Shown here one piece after another: positions 9,026 to 17,827 of a stretch of 64,000 nt of DNA; within the stretch, counting starts at the first letter, position 1; each line of letters opens with the position of its first letter. The stretch spans positions 1 through 64,000 of the forward strand of contig CALUVM010000004.1 of the NCBI GenBank assembly GCA_944324255.1, read 5' to 3'. Source of the DNA: Candidatus Gastranaerophilales bacterium (GTDB taxonomy: Bacteria; Cyanobacteriota; Vampirovibrionia; Gastranaerophilales; Gastranaerophilaceae). A program made the position numbers and the translations under genes. A model generated the notes under the pieces. The model saw nothing but the letters and a program-made list of their open reading frames with translations, searched no databases and was not told where the DNA came from.

Positions 9026-9202
9026 ACTTCTTAAAAATTCTCTAACTTAGCCGATTATACCTTATGCATAGATAACATACAAGGGTACCTGTAAAAAATA
9101 AAACCCCTGAAAGAATATTTTGTTATATATTCGTAAACTTTTGTAACATAAAAAGCAATTATTTAGCTTGTTTTGTTTTATGATAGTCAAAGGAGTGTAG
9201 AT

Positions 9203-9607
9203 ATGGCTGTAAGTGCAAATGTGACCAGAAAGCTGGATAACAATTACGTACAGGTAGATGTAACCTCTAAAAAAACCGAGCCCAGATACTACAAAGTACC
9301 TGCAGCCAGAGCTGATGAATTTTGTAAAGAGTTTACAAAATCTGACAAAAAAATGTCCATCATATCAGATGTATCCTTTGTAGCAGCTACGCTTTTCGGT
9401 TGTGCGGTTTTAAGTATTATAACAAGAAAACTCGGAGGCGCAGCCAGAATACTTTTAGGACTCCTCGGAGGTATTTCGCTGGGATTTGCAACAGAAATGT
9501 TCTCTGCAAATCAAATGGTTAAACAATATCAACAGCTTTTGAAAAAATATCAGGTTGAAGAAATAGATTACGACAGCAAAAAACAACAGCTAGATAAAAT
9601 ATTATAG
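9203..9607 (+). CDS. hypothetical small membrane protein
   Basis: The ATG at 9203 is preceded by AAAGGAG with good spacing, giving 134 residues; the upstream frame from 9173 lacks such a site. The protein has a polar N-terminus (about 50 residues), two adjacent hydrophobic segments (about 52-70 and 75-92) that would form a hairpin in the membrane, and a polar, Q/K-rich C-terminal helix. No family is recognised. It converges on the atp operon with a 12-bp gap. A TTTGTAAC element about 60 nt upstream also occurs before other small genes here. Confidence 0.6.
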   Translation: MAVSANVTRKLDNNYVQVDVTSKKTEPRYYKVPAARADEFCKEFTKSDKKMSIISDVSFVAATLFGCAVLSIITRKLGGAARILLGLLGGISLGFATEMFSANQMVKQYQQLLKKYQVEEIDYDSKKQQLDKIL

Positions 9608-9619
9608 GCAATTTACCCG

Positions 9620-10531
9620 TTAACCTTGAACGCCCTGCGCCCCTGAAACTATTTCTACGAGTTCCTGAGTAATAGCTGCCTGACGGGCTTTATTGTAATC
9701 AATTGTCAGTGTATTTATCATCTCTTCCGCATTGTTTGAAGCTGCAGACATTGCAGTCATACGGGAAGCAAGTTCACTTGCATTTGCTTCCAGCAGAGCT
9801 TGATAAATTGAATTTGTTATATACATAGGAACAAGCTGCTGTAAAACTCCGTGTGTACCTGGTTCAAATAACATAACCGGATCAAGTTCATGGGTTTCCG
9901 CTTTTTCAACTTCTACCGGTAAAATCTCCATATCAAGAACTTTATATGACATCATATTATTAAATCTTGTAGTTATGATATCAATTCTGTCAATCTTTCC
10001 TGATACAAAATCTTCTGCAATATCTTCGGCAATAATATTTGCACCAGTTGCAGTCGGATTATTTGCAACGCTCAAATAGCTTTTTGCAACCTCAAAGTTA
10101 CCTGTTTTATGTTTTAAACCGGAAACCGCTTTCTGTCCGACAGCATAAATAACGGTATTTATACCTTTTTCAGCGTTTTCTTTAACTCTATGTAATGCTG
10201 CTTTAAGAATATTTGCATTGTAAGCACCGGCAAGACCTTTATTGGAAGTAATAACCAGAAGCCCTTCCGATTTTACCTCTCTCCTTGTAAGAAGAGCCGG
10301 ATAGTTGTCAAGAGCTCTTTTGACTTTCAAGCCGGAAACAGAAAGCTCTTCGACAGTACCAAGCATCTTTCGGAAAAGATTCATAAGCTCTTCTGCAAAT
10401 GGTCTTGCAGCTTTAACCGTACTTTCAGCACGTTTAACTTTTGCTGCAGCAACCATCTTCATAGCCTTGGTTATTTTCTTTGTGTTTTGCACACTGTTTA
10501 TTCTGCTTTTTATATCCTTTAAATTTGGCAT
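9620..10531 (-). CDS. atpG: ATP synthase F1 subunit gamma
   Basis: A 303-residue protein with the N-terminal helix signature (KDIKSRINSVQNTKKITKAMKMVAAAKV) and the conserved C-terminal end SASNNAEEMI--L---YNKARQAAITQEL-EIV-GA. These two helices form the central rotor stalk inside the alpha/beta hexamer. An insertion-like extension around 60-85 makes it slightly longer than the E. coli protein. It is the last gene of the atp cluster, 12 bp after atpA; beta and epsilon genes do not follow. Confidence 0.95.
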   Translation of the reverse strand: MPNLKDIKSRINSVQNTKKITKAMKMVAAAKVKRAESTVKAARPFAEELMNLFRKMLGTVEELSVSGLKVKRALDNYPALLTRREVKSEGLLVITSNKGLAGAYNANILKAALHRVKENAEKGINTVIYAVGQKAVSGLKHKTGNFEVAKSYLSVANNPTATGANIIAEDIAEDFVSGKIDRIDIITTRFNNMMSYKVLDMEILPVEVEKAETHELDPVMLFEPGTHGVLQQLVPMYITNSIYQALLEANASELASRMTAMSAASNNAEEMINTLTIDYNKARQAAITQELVEIVSGAQGVQG

Positions 10532-10543
10532 AAAACACCTTTA

Positions 10544-12055
10544 CTACAAAGTTTTAATATAAGATTCAAGATTAGCCTTGAGTGCCTGTTGATCTTCATC
10601 AGACAACTTTTCACCGGCATTAAGTCTTGTATTCAAATCAGGCATGTTTGCTTCAAAGTATTCAAACCAGCCGGATTTAAAATCAGGAATCTTTTTATTA
10701 TCAATATCATCAAGGAAACCTTCATTTGCCGCAAACAATACAGTTACCTGCTGTGCAACGGTTAAAGGTTTGTATTGAGGCTGCTTAAGAACTTCTGTTA
10801 ATTTTTGCCCTCTAAGAAGCTGTTTCTTAGTCGCAGCATCCAAATCAGAAGCAAACTGGGCAAAAGCTTCCAGTTCTCTGAATTGAGCCAAATCAAGACG
10901 AAGTTTACCTGCTACCTGCTTAATACCTTTAGTTTGAGCAGCACCGCCTACACGGGATACTGAAATACCTGCGTTAATAGCCGGTCTGACACCAGAGTTA
11001 AACAGGGCAGTTTCCAAAAATATCTGACCGTCAGTAATAGAAATTACGTTAGTCGGAATATATGCAGAAACATCGCCGGCTTGAGTTTCAATAATAGGGA
11101 GTGCTGTAATACTTCCGCCGCCCAACTCATCAGATAATTTAACCGCTCTTTCAAGAAGTCTTGAGTGAAGATAAAATACATCACCCGGGTATGCCTCACG
11201 TCCAGGCGGTCTTCTCAGAAGCAAACTCATAGCACGATATGCCTGAGCGTGTTTGGTTAAATCATCATATACAATTAAAACGTGTTTACCCTGTTCAAGG
11301 AATTCTTCTGCCATAGCTACACCCGCAAAAGGAGCGATATATTGAAGAGGGGCAGGCTCGTCAGCCGTAGCGGAAACAATGATTGAATAATCCATTGCAC
11401 CGTGTTTTTCAAGGGTTTTCGCTAATTGAGCTACTGTGGAAGCTTTCTGACCTATTGCAACATAGATACATATCACATCTCCGCCTTTCTGGTTGATAAT
11501 TGTATCAATTGCAATAGCAGTTTTACCGGTTTGTCTGTCGCCGATAATCAATTCACGCTGTCCTCTTCCTATCGGAGTTAAAGCATCAATAGCAGTCAAG
11601 CCGGTTTGAAGCGGCTGATGTACGGATTTTCTTGAAACAATACCCGGAGCAACTTTTTCAATAGGTCTTGTTCTGTCAGTAATAATTTCGCCTTTACCGT
11701 CAATCGGTTTACCGGTAGGGTTAACAATACGCCCTATCAAAGCATCGCCTACAGGTACGGATGCGATTCTGCCGGTTGTCTTAACTGTCATACCTTCTTT
11801 AATATGAGTATATTCGCCTAAGATAACAACACCGACATTATCTTCTTCAAGGTTAAGTGTTATACCTAAAGTGCCTCTGCCGTCTTCAAATTCAACAAGC
11901 TCATTTGACATTACATTTCTTAAGCCGTAAATTCTCGCAATACCGTCCCCAACTTCAAGAACACTTCCGATATTAGAAACTTCTGCTTTTGCTTCGTAAT
12001 TTCGGATATTCTCTTTTAATATGGAACTAATTTCATCCGGGTTTATTACTGCCAT
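10544..12055 (-). CDS. atpA: ATP synthase F1 subunit alpha
   Basis: A 503-residue protein with the P-loop GDRQTGKTA near residue 170, the alpha-specific [21 protein letters not shown] and the [16 protein letters not shown] segment. It is the non-catalytic nucleotide-binding subunit of the F1 hexamer. Its length and sequence are ordinary for the family. It lies between atpH (13 bp upstream) and atpG (12 bp downstream). The catalytic beta subunit must be encoded elsewhere. Confidence 0.97.
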   Translation of the reverse strand: MAVINPDEISSILKENIRNYEAKAEVSNIGSVLEVGDGIARIYGLRNVMSNELVEFEDGRGTLGITLNLEEDNVGVVILGEYTHIKEGMTVKTTGRIASVPVGDALIGRIVNPTGKPIDGKGEIITDRTRPIEKVAPGIVSRKSVHQPLQTGLTAIDALTPIGRGQRELIIGDRQTGKTAIAIDTIINQKGGDVICIYVAIGQKASTVAQLAKTLEKHGAMDYSIIVSATADEPAPLQYIAPFAGVAMAEEFLEQGKHVLIVYDDLTKHAQAYRAMSLLLRRPPGREAYPGDVFYLHSRLLERAVKLSDELGGGSITALPIIETQAGDVSAYIPTNVISITDGQIFLETALFNSGVRPAINAGISVSRVGGAAQTKGIKQVAGKLRLDLAQFRELEAFAQFASDLDAATKKQLLRGQKLTEVLKQPQYKPLTVAQQVTVLFAANEGFLDDIDNKKIPDFKSGWFEYFEANMPDLNTRLNAGEKLSDEDQQALKANLESYIKTL

Positions 12056-12068
12056 ATTTTCACCTCGT

Positions 12069-12635
12069 TTATTCCTTAATTATATGTTTACTCAAATCTT
12101 CTAACTTATGACGAACACTGTTATCAATAATAAGTTCGTCAATATCAAATATAAGCCCGCCGATTATGCTGTTATCAACTTTCCATTCGGGAAGAACATT
12201 TTTATTAATTTTTTGAGCAATTTTATTTTTGATATCTTCTTTTCTGTTATCATCCAATTCTATAGCGGAAGTTATTGAAACATGAGCAATATTTTTAAGT
12301 TCATCAAGTTCTTTTGAGAACTCTTCCGCTATTTCCGGGATTATATTTACTCTCTTTTTCAAATTCAATGCAATCAAAAAGTTATAAACCACCGGCATTA
12401 ACATTGATTGAAAGAGTTTGCACAGAACTATCTGTTTTTCTTCAACCGAAACAGCCGGATTTTTAATTGCTTCTGATAGTTCCGGAGATGAATTTATAAC
12501 ATTCACAACCTGCCTTAAGTTGCCGAGAACTTCTTCTTTAAAAATTCCCTCATCTTCCTGAACAAGTTCCAGAAGAGCTTTCGCCCATCTTTTTGCTATA
12601 AGTTCGTTATTATTTCCTTTTACAGAAGCCGTCAT
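12069..12635 (-). CDS. atpH: ATP synthase F1 subunit delta
   Basis: A 188-residue protein with the delta/OSCP pattern: an N-terminal six-helix domain ([17 protein letters not shown]...) and the C-terminal [31 protein letters not shown], which corresponds to the conserved 'D-S-IGG--I-I-D--ID-SVR--L' end of the family. It links the peripheral b/b' stalk to the top of F1. The start overlaps the end of atpF by 4 bp (ATGA). Confidence 0.92.
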   Translation of the reverse strand: MTASVKGNNNELIAKRWAKALLELVQEDEGIFKEEVLGNLRQVVNVINSSPELSEAIKNPAVSVEEKQIVLCKLFQSMLMPVVYNFLIALNLKKRVNIIPEIAEEFSKELDELKNIAHVSITSAIELDDNRKEDIKNKIAQKINKNVLPEWKVDNSIIGGLIFDIDELIIDNSVRHKLEDLSKHIIKE

Positions 12636-13141
12636 TTTAATTCAACCCCTTCTATAGCTTCTATACTTTCATCAATTAATCGCTGATGCAAGTCATAGTT
12701 ATTATTAAGCTCATTAATAATATGGTTTTTAGCAACTTCAATTGATGCTGATGATGCCCGTCTGATTAAATCATTACGTAAAACAGTTCTTTTGTTTTCC
12801 ACTGTTTTTTCAGTATTCTCTTTAATCCCTGAAACTGTTTTGCCCGCATCTTCAAGAATCTTTTCCCCTACAAGTCTGGCATTTTCTTCTGATTTTTTGA
12901 TTATGCCGTCGATTTCCTCTTCAATATGGGAAAGGGACTCTTCTATCTTCTTTAAAGCATCTTCTGATTCGGATTTTGCCGTTTTTGAATCTTCAATAGA
13001 AGTAACAACCCCTTCTTTTGCCTGCTCAATTTTATCGGTAACTCTTATTTTTTTATACAGAAGAATAATTATACCGGCAAAAATTAAAAAGTTAAAAAGG
13101 TTTGTCTTTCCTATGTAATTTAATATTTCAGTAAAATCCAT
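12632..13141 (-). CDS. atpF: ATP synthase F0 subunit b
   Basis: A 169-residue protein with one N-terminal membrane helix (about 15-33) followed by a long, charged, heptad-like helix, as in the peripheral stalk subunit b. It follows a second b-type gene and overlaps atpH by 4 bp. Its sequence is divergent, but position and architecture settle the call. Together with the b' gene upstream it suggests a b/b' heterodimeric stator, the arrangement of cyanobacteria and other photosynthetic lineages. Confidence 0.88.
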   Translation of the reverse strand: MDFTEILNYIGKTNLFNFLIFAGIIILLYKKIRVTDKIEQAKEGVVTSIEDSKTAKSESEDALKKIEESLSHIEEEIDGIIKKSEENARLVGEKILEDAGKTVSGIKENTEKTVENKRTVLRNDLIRRASSASIEVAKNHIINELNNNYDLHQRLIDESIEAIEGVELK

Positions 13142-13157
13142 GCCTTAACCTTTCAAA

Positions 13158-13628
13158 CTAATGATACAGAACCCTGTTTACCGTATCATTATCAAAACCG
13201 TTGATATCACTTCTATAACCGAGGATTTTTTCTGCAATATCTCCGGCAAGTTCGCTCATTCTGTTTTTTAGTCCTTCCTTGACCTCTCCGGAAAGATTGT
13301 CTAAATCACTTTGAGCTTTATTTAATTCATCTTGAGCGGAAGTTTGCGCATCACGGATTACATCGGATTTCTTATTCTTGAAACCATCCAGAATAGAAAT
13401 ATACTTTCCGCGTGCATCATCTTTAGCACCGGCAAGTTTTTCTTCTTTCTCCCTGCCGAGTTCTTCCGTTCTGGCATTATTTTCATGAGCATTTTTATAG
13501 TTTTCATCTACAAAATTCTTTCTCTTCTCCATAATATCCAGAACCGGAGCATACAAAACCTTGTTCATCAAAAAGACAAACACAATAAACGTAATAATTG
13601 TTGCTAAAAATGTTCCGTTAAATTCCAT
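13158..13628 (-). CDS. ATP synthase F0 subunit b' (second b-type subunit)
   Basis: A 156-residue protein with an N-terminal membrane helix (about 6-22) followed by NKVLYAPVLDIMEKRKNFV, the hallmark of b/b' subunits, then a long coiled-coil-like helix. It sits between atpE and atpF, the place of b' (atpG of cyanobacterial nomenclature). The protein forms half of the peripheral stalk. Spacing to atpF is 16 bp. Confidence 0.88.
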   Translation of the reverse strand: MEFNGTFLATIITFIVFVFLMNKVLYAPVLDIMEKRKNFVDENYKNAHENNARTEELGREKEEKLAGAKDDARGKYISILDGFKNKKSDVIRDAQTSAQDELNKAQSDLDNLSGEVKEGLKNRMSELAGDIAEKILGYRSDINGFDNDTVNRVLYH

Positions 13629-13634
13629 TTTTTA

Positions 13635-13880
13635 TTAACCCATCATACCGCAAAGTTTCATAGCAATAACGAATGCGTAAATAGCACAAGCTTCTGCCAT
13701 AGCTGCACCAACGAGGAAGAAACCTACTGCTTTACCTGCGATTTCCGGTTGTCTTGAAATTGATTCCAAAAGACCTTTTGTAGCAACTCCGACCCCGAGT
13801 CCTGCACCGATTGCACCAAAACCGATTGCAATACCTGCACCTAATTGTGCTAAATCAGAAATTGTTTTTACTTCTTCCAT
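13635..13880 (-). CDS. atpE: ATP synthase F0 subunit c
   Basis: An 81-residue hairpin protein with two membrane helices, a glycine-rich first helix (GIAIGFGAIGAGLGVGV) and the polar loop RQPE. The ion-binding glutamate lies in the second helix in MAEACAIYAF. Residues used by Na+-type rings (Gln in helix 1 and Ser/Thr after the Glu) are replaced by Val and Ala-Cys, so proton coupling is inferred. A strong AAGGAG precedes the ATG. Confidence 0.95.
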   Translation of the reverse strand: MEEVKTISDLAQLGAGIAIGFGAIGAGLGVGVATKGLLESISRQPEIAGKAVGFFLVGAAMAEACAIYAFVIAMKLCGMMG

Positions 13881-13905
13881 TTTTTTCTCCTTCTTATTCT
13901 AAAAT

Positions 13906-14604
13906 TTAGTGACCTTCTTCATTAACAGCCGAAGCTATATAAACAGTAGTAAGCATTGTAAATACAAGAGCCTGTACACATGCTACCAGTATTTCAAAAA
14001 ACATTATAGGAAGCGGCAGCCCCCAGGCGCAAATACCGAGCAGGGCAGTAATAAGAATTTCTCCCGCCAGAATATTACCAAATAAACGGAGAGCCAGTGT
14101 TAAAGGTCTTGTAAACAACTCTAACAACTCTACCAGAAACGATATTATCGCTACAAGCGATAACCCGTGCAGGAAAAACTTGAATTTCTTTTTAATAATT
14201 CCCGCAGTTACGTAATAAATCAGAACAATTATAGCAAGCGCCGCAGTTAAATTTATATCATTAGTTGGAGAAGCCATCTCTCCGGTTTTTAATTCAATCA
14301 TCTTAAGCGGCAGCTGCCCCATTAGGTTTGCAGTTATTATAAATAAAAATAATGATGCTATAAGAGGAAAATGTTTTCTGCCCTCTTTTGGCATCATATT
14401 ACCGATTAAATCGTTAAAATAGCCCAGAATCCCTTCAAATACAAGTTGTAATTTAGTTGGGAAGATAGAAAGTTTTCTTGTCGCAATAAAAGAAACAATT
14501 AATAAAAAAGCCATTGCAGCCCACATAGTAATCAAGGTATCCATATTGAAAGCCATGTTATGTCCCATGATAACTTTGCTTACTACCCAATGTCCTTCGC
14601 TCAT
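13906..14604 (-). CDS. atpB: ATP synthase F0 subunit a
   Basis: Start chosen at 14604 (AGAGAGG Shine-Dalgarno, MSEGHWVVSK...), giving 232 residues; an upstream ATG at 14682 would add an unconserved leader. Several membrane helices are present, with FTRPLTLALRLFGNILAGEIL containing the essential arginine of the proton half-channel (ALRLFGN). The C-terminus VQALVFTMLTTVYIASA is typical. It is the first gene of the cluster; no atpI is recognised upstream. Confidence 0.95.
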   Translation of the reverse strand: MSEGHWVVSKVIMGHNMAFNMDTLITMWAAMAFLLIVSFIATRKLSIFPTKLQLVFEGILGYFNDLIGNMMPKEGRKHFPLIASLFLFIITANLMGQLPLKMIELKTGEMASPTNDINLTAALAIIVLIYYVTAGIIKKKFKFFLHGLSLVAIISFLVELLELFTRPLTLALRLFGNILAGEILITALLGICAWGLPLPIMFFEILVACVQALVFTMLTTVYIASAVNEEGH

Positions 14605-14739
14605 TAAATAACCTCTCTTCTTGGCATAAAAACCCAAACCAATCCTAACACAAATTATTAAGTTTTGCAAACAATATAGCAAAAAAAAATTTCAGGAGGT
14701 TTGCTTAAAACAATATGTTAAATAGAAAGAAATTATAGA

Positions 14740-15207
14740 ATGCAGATAAACCCGATTAATAATTCAGACAGCAGCAGATATACCAGACCGAGTTTTAAAC
14801 AGCTTATCGTAGATAAAGAATTACCGCTCAAACTCATCGGAAAAGTCGCAAGAAATAAAGAAATAGCAAAATTGACAGAATTCTTGCATAAAGACGGTTA
14901 TGATTTACATATCTATGATTATGAGAGGTTGTCTTTTGGATTTGTAGCAAAAAAATTTGAATTAGCATTATATGCAAAACCAATAGAAATACCTACCGAA
15001 AGAGGCAAATGCATATTTGAAGGTCCTATTAAGCTAATACCGGAGAATCTGCTTTTTACACTCGATTTTATTAATGGGAAACGGCTTTATAAAAAATTCT
15101 GGGATCTTAAATCCCAATACGAACACAGACTTGCAAGAAGTGATGCTTATGAGAAAGAGTCTTTTGACTTGATTGATGCATTAAATAAAAGATTACTCGG
15201 CAAATAA
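14740..15207 (+). CDS. hypothetical protein with INPI...PSFKQL N-terminus
   Basis: A 155-residue, basic, soluble-looking protein I cannot place in a family. It starts MQINPINNSDSSRYTRPSFK, closely parallel to the N-terminus of another hypothetical at 37043 (MFINPISAAS...TSFKKG). The rest predicts as mixed helix and strand, without cysteines, signal peptide or membrane segment. It is divergently arranged from the atp operon with about 135 bp between the starts. Confidence 0.55.
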   Translation: MQINPINNSDSSRYTRPSFKQLIVDKELPLKLIGKVARNKEIAKLTEFLHKDGYDLHIYDYERLSFGFVAKKFELALYAKPIEIPTERGKCIFEGPIKLIPENLLFTLDFINGKRLYKKFWDLKSQYEHRLARSDAYEKESFDLIDALNKRLLGK

Positions 15208-15234
15208 CCGCTGAAAATCTAAATATAAAAAAAA

Positions 15235-15254
15235 GCTTGTTATAAATAACAAGC
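15235..15254 (-). terminator. Rho-independent terminator of the 15324-16319 gene
   Basis: A perfect 8-bp stem (GCTTGTTA/TAACAAGC) with a 4-nt loop is followed on the minus strand by a run of eight T. It lies about 70 nt after the stop of the minus-strand gene and also downstream of the convergent plus-strand gene. Confidence 0.8.
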
Positions 15255-15323
15255 CAGATTTTATAAAAGGAAAAAGGAAAATCTTACATATATTTATCCT
15301 AAACAGGATTATCACTTCACATT

Positions 15324-16319
15324 TTATGAACTTCCCCAATCAAATACCGAACTTATTGCATCATCAATCAAGGATTGAATTGACTGAATTTCTGTATTGA
15401 TAGCTTCAAGTTCTGTAGACCAATCATTTATTTCCATGTCAAGATAACTTTCTTTTGTGGAAATACGTTCTTTTTCAGCATTATACCAGGCTGTAACTTC
15501 TTCTCTTGCATCAGAATCGGTTCTTGATTGAACAAGCCCTGATGTTACAAAATATGTAAGAGAAGTACCTTCATCATATTCGCCATATTCATTAACGGTT
15601 TCAAGCTGGAAGGATCCTGATACAATAGCATCTGAAATATAATCATCATTGGTTGACATTGCTTTATTATATTCAGTAGTCCAGCCATTTGAAGCAGCTG
15701 CAGCAAAAATAGGATAGTAAAAATCTACCAGTTGCTGAATTTTGCTTTTTACTGTATCAGTGTTATTTGTAACAGTCTGTGAACCGGTTTCTTCTTTAGT
15801 TATGGTATTAACACCATGTGAATCATAAGAATAGCTTCCAAAATCAGTATTATCAATTACACTTTTGAACTCTTCAGCTTTAATCCCCGGACAAAGAGCT
15901 GCAAGAATTTCAGGAATCTTATCTGTTGAGAAAGTTCCGCCTCTGCCGCTTGCATCCATTACTGACGAACCTAATACATCAGTAATTGCTTTTGCGTAAG
16001 AATCCGATAATACAACCTGTCCTTTATAATCGGCTAAAATCATGGAATTATCGCTTTTTAAAGGCTGATTTCCGTTCCAAATTGCTGCATAATTATTTCC
16101 ATATCCCATTAAGTAACTATAATTCATCTTACTATATTGACCGTTGGCATAGTAAGAAATCTGTTTTGACTGTAATCTGCTGTAATATTCCTGTGACAAT
16201 TGGGCAGACTCTCTTGTGAGTGCCATTTTCTTCATGGAACCCATAGAAATGTTAAATTCACAGTCAGCTTTTCTGGCTGTTAATGTTAACAATCTAATTT
16301 GTGAACAGGCTAATCCCAT
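15324..16319 (-). CDS. hypothetical protein with 'GLACSQIRLLTLTARK' N-terminus
   Basis: The ATG at 16319 has AAGGAAAG upstream and gives 331 residues starting MGLACSQIRLLTLTARKADCEF. I associate this N-terminus, from memory, with a recurrent family of gut Melainabacteria proteins whose function I do not know. The first ~70 residues are helical and rich in S, Q and L, the middle is tyrosine/glycine/serine-rich like a surface or secreted protein, and the end (about 275-325) is a predicted coiled coil. No hydrophobic signal peptide is visible, so export, if any, would use another route. It is divergent from the AAA+ gene and ends at a good terminator. Confidence 0.6.
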   Translation of the reverse strand: MGLACSQIRLLTLTARKADCEFNISMGSMKKMALTRESAQLSQEYYSRLQSKQISYYANGQYSKMNYSYLMGYGNNYAAIWNGNQPLKSDNSMILADYKGQVVLSDSYAKAITDVLGSSVMDASGRGGTFSTDKIPEILAALCPGIKAEEFKSVIDNTDFGSYSYDSHGVNTITKEETGSQTVTNNTDTVKSKIQQLVDFYYPIFAAAASNGWTTEYNKAMSTNDDYISDAIVSGSFQLETVNEYGEYDEGTSLTYFVTSGLVQSRTDSDAREEVTAWYNAEKERISTKESYLDMEINDWSTELEAINTEIQSIQSLIDDAISSVFDWGSS

Positions 16320-16478
16320 TTGTCTTTCCTTTATGTTCCCTTTTATACTTTTGTTATCGGCATAAATCCCCAAAACTTTAGGATTTTTAGAAAAATTGTT
16401 ACAATTCTTTACACTTTTGGCAATTTTATTAAAATATTTGTTTTATACATGATAGAAGGTAGTATCATAGGAGTTATT

Positions 16479-17765
16479 ATGACAAGTGTAAATAGTGTAG
16501 GGTTAATGAATACAAATTTACCGGTACCGGTAAGTAAGCCTGATAAGAAAAATAATAAAGCCGTCGCATTTAAAGCTCAAGACAGCAGAGATAAATTTGT
16601 CAGACAACCTCAGATGATGAGTCCTCAGGATGCTGCTTTATATAAAGCAGTGCAGGAACAGCAAAAAGAAGCAAAAAAGCAGAAACTTAAGAGTGACATA
16701 ACAACAGGAGTTACTGTAGCAGCATGTCTTACAATTATTTTAACGTCATTAATACAAATTAAAACGCTGAGAGGCGGCGGAGTTGATGCTGCCGATAAGG
16801 CATTGCATGATGTTAAAATTAAATTTCAGGATATGACAAAATCTGCTATGCAAAAATTAAAAGATAATGAAAGCATGAATCCAAAACTTAAAAAACAGTT
16901 GGAATCAATTCTTAATGACTTTACTTGTACTCCGGAAATGGCAAAATATGCAAGCTTAAACGGACAAGTACCGCCTAAAATGTTTATTTTATACGGACCT
17001 CCGGGAACCGGTAAAACTTATGCCGGACAAACTCTTGCCAAAAGTCTGGATGCAAATTATGCAAAAGTTCAGTTTTCAGATATAGCTTCGCCTTATATTG
17101 GAAGCAGTTCTGTAAAAATTACAAATGTATTTAAAACCATACGTGAAGAAGCAACAAAAAATCCGAAAAAGAAATATGTGTTCTCTTTTGATGAAATTGA
17201 TTCATTAATAAGCAGTGTCAAGGGAACGGAAAATAATCAGCATATTATCCAAAACAGAACTTCTTTCCTTAACGGTTTAGATTCAATTCAAGATTTAAGC
17301 AATGTAATCATAGTTGGAACAACAAATGTAAACCCTGCTAGAGGCGGTTTAGATGCAGCAACATTGTCAAGATTCGGCAAAACGGTTGAAGTGGAACTTC
17401 CAACAGCAAAAGAATTATTATCTTCTTTGAAATATCATCTTAATACATCAGAAGTAGCCAGAAACCATGATTTCGTCGGAAAACATGAAAAAGAATTAGC
17501 TGATCTTGCTGAAGAAATGTATAAACAAAAATATTCTCAAAGAGATGTTCAAAAACTTGCAGAAGATACCGTTAAACGTGTAAGAGAACAACTTTCAAAA
17601 AGCAAAGACTATGCTTCAGAAGAAATTCATATGGAATACTTAAAAGATGCCATGAAGAATAAAGGTATTGTAACCGGCAATTTGGGAGAAAATACCGGTT
17701 CAAGTATCACAGACAGAGAAGCCGATATTATTAACCTCTTAAGATCTCTTACCGGAATCAGATAG
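16479..17765 (+). CDS. membrane-anchored AAA+ ATPase
   Basis: Start chosen at 16479, where TAGGAG precedes the ATG; this gives 428 residues. The N-terminus carries an AFKAQD motif (30-35), then a Q/K-rich helix, one membrane segment (about 76-96), and an AAA+ module: Walker A GPPGTGKT (173-180), Walker B FSFDEID (about 235-241), a sensor-1 TTN, and SRFGKTVEVELPT near the arginine-finger position. No HExxH follows, so it is not FtsH. It resembles classical AAA ATPases of the FIGNL/spastin/BCS1 style that remodel or extract proteins. The substrate is unknown; its neighbours are lineage-specific hypothetical genes. Confidence 0.75.
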   Translation: MTSVNSVGLMNTNLPVPVSKPDKKNNKAVAFKAQDSRDKFVRQPQMMSPQDAALYKAVQEQQKEAKKQKLKSDITTGVTVAACLTIILTSLIQIKTLRGGGVDAADKALHDVKIKFQDMTKSAMQKLKDNESMNPKLKKQLESILNDFTCTPEMAKYASLNGQVPPKMFILYGPPGTGKTYAGQTLAKSLDANYAKVQFSDIASPYIGSSSVKITNVFKTIREEATKNPKKKYVFSFDEIDSLISSVKGTENNQHIIQNRTSFLNGLDSIQDLSNVIIVGTTNVNPARGGLDAATLSRFGKTVEVELPTAKELLSSLKYHLNTSEVARNHDFVGKHEKELADLAEEMYKQKYSQRDVQKLAEDTVKRVREQLSKSKDYASEEIHMEYLKDAMKNKGIVTGNLGENTGSSITDREADIINLLRSLTGIR

Positions 17766-17827
17766 TAAAATACGATTAAGCCCGCTTGAAAGATTGTAAT
17801 TTGCAATTTCTCTTTTGAGTCAGTAAT

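Noticed and set aside
13635-13880. Na+-coupled ATP synthase
   Set aside because: The c subunit lacks the Gln and Ser/Thr ligands that accompany the glutamate in Na+-binding rings.
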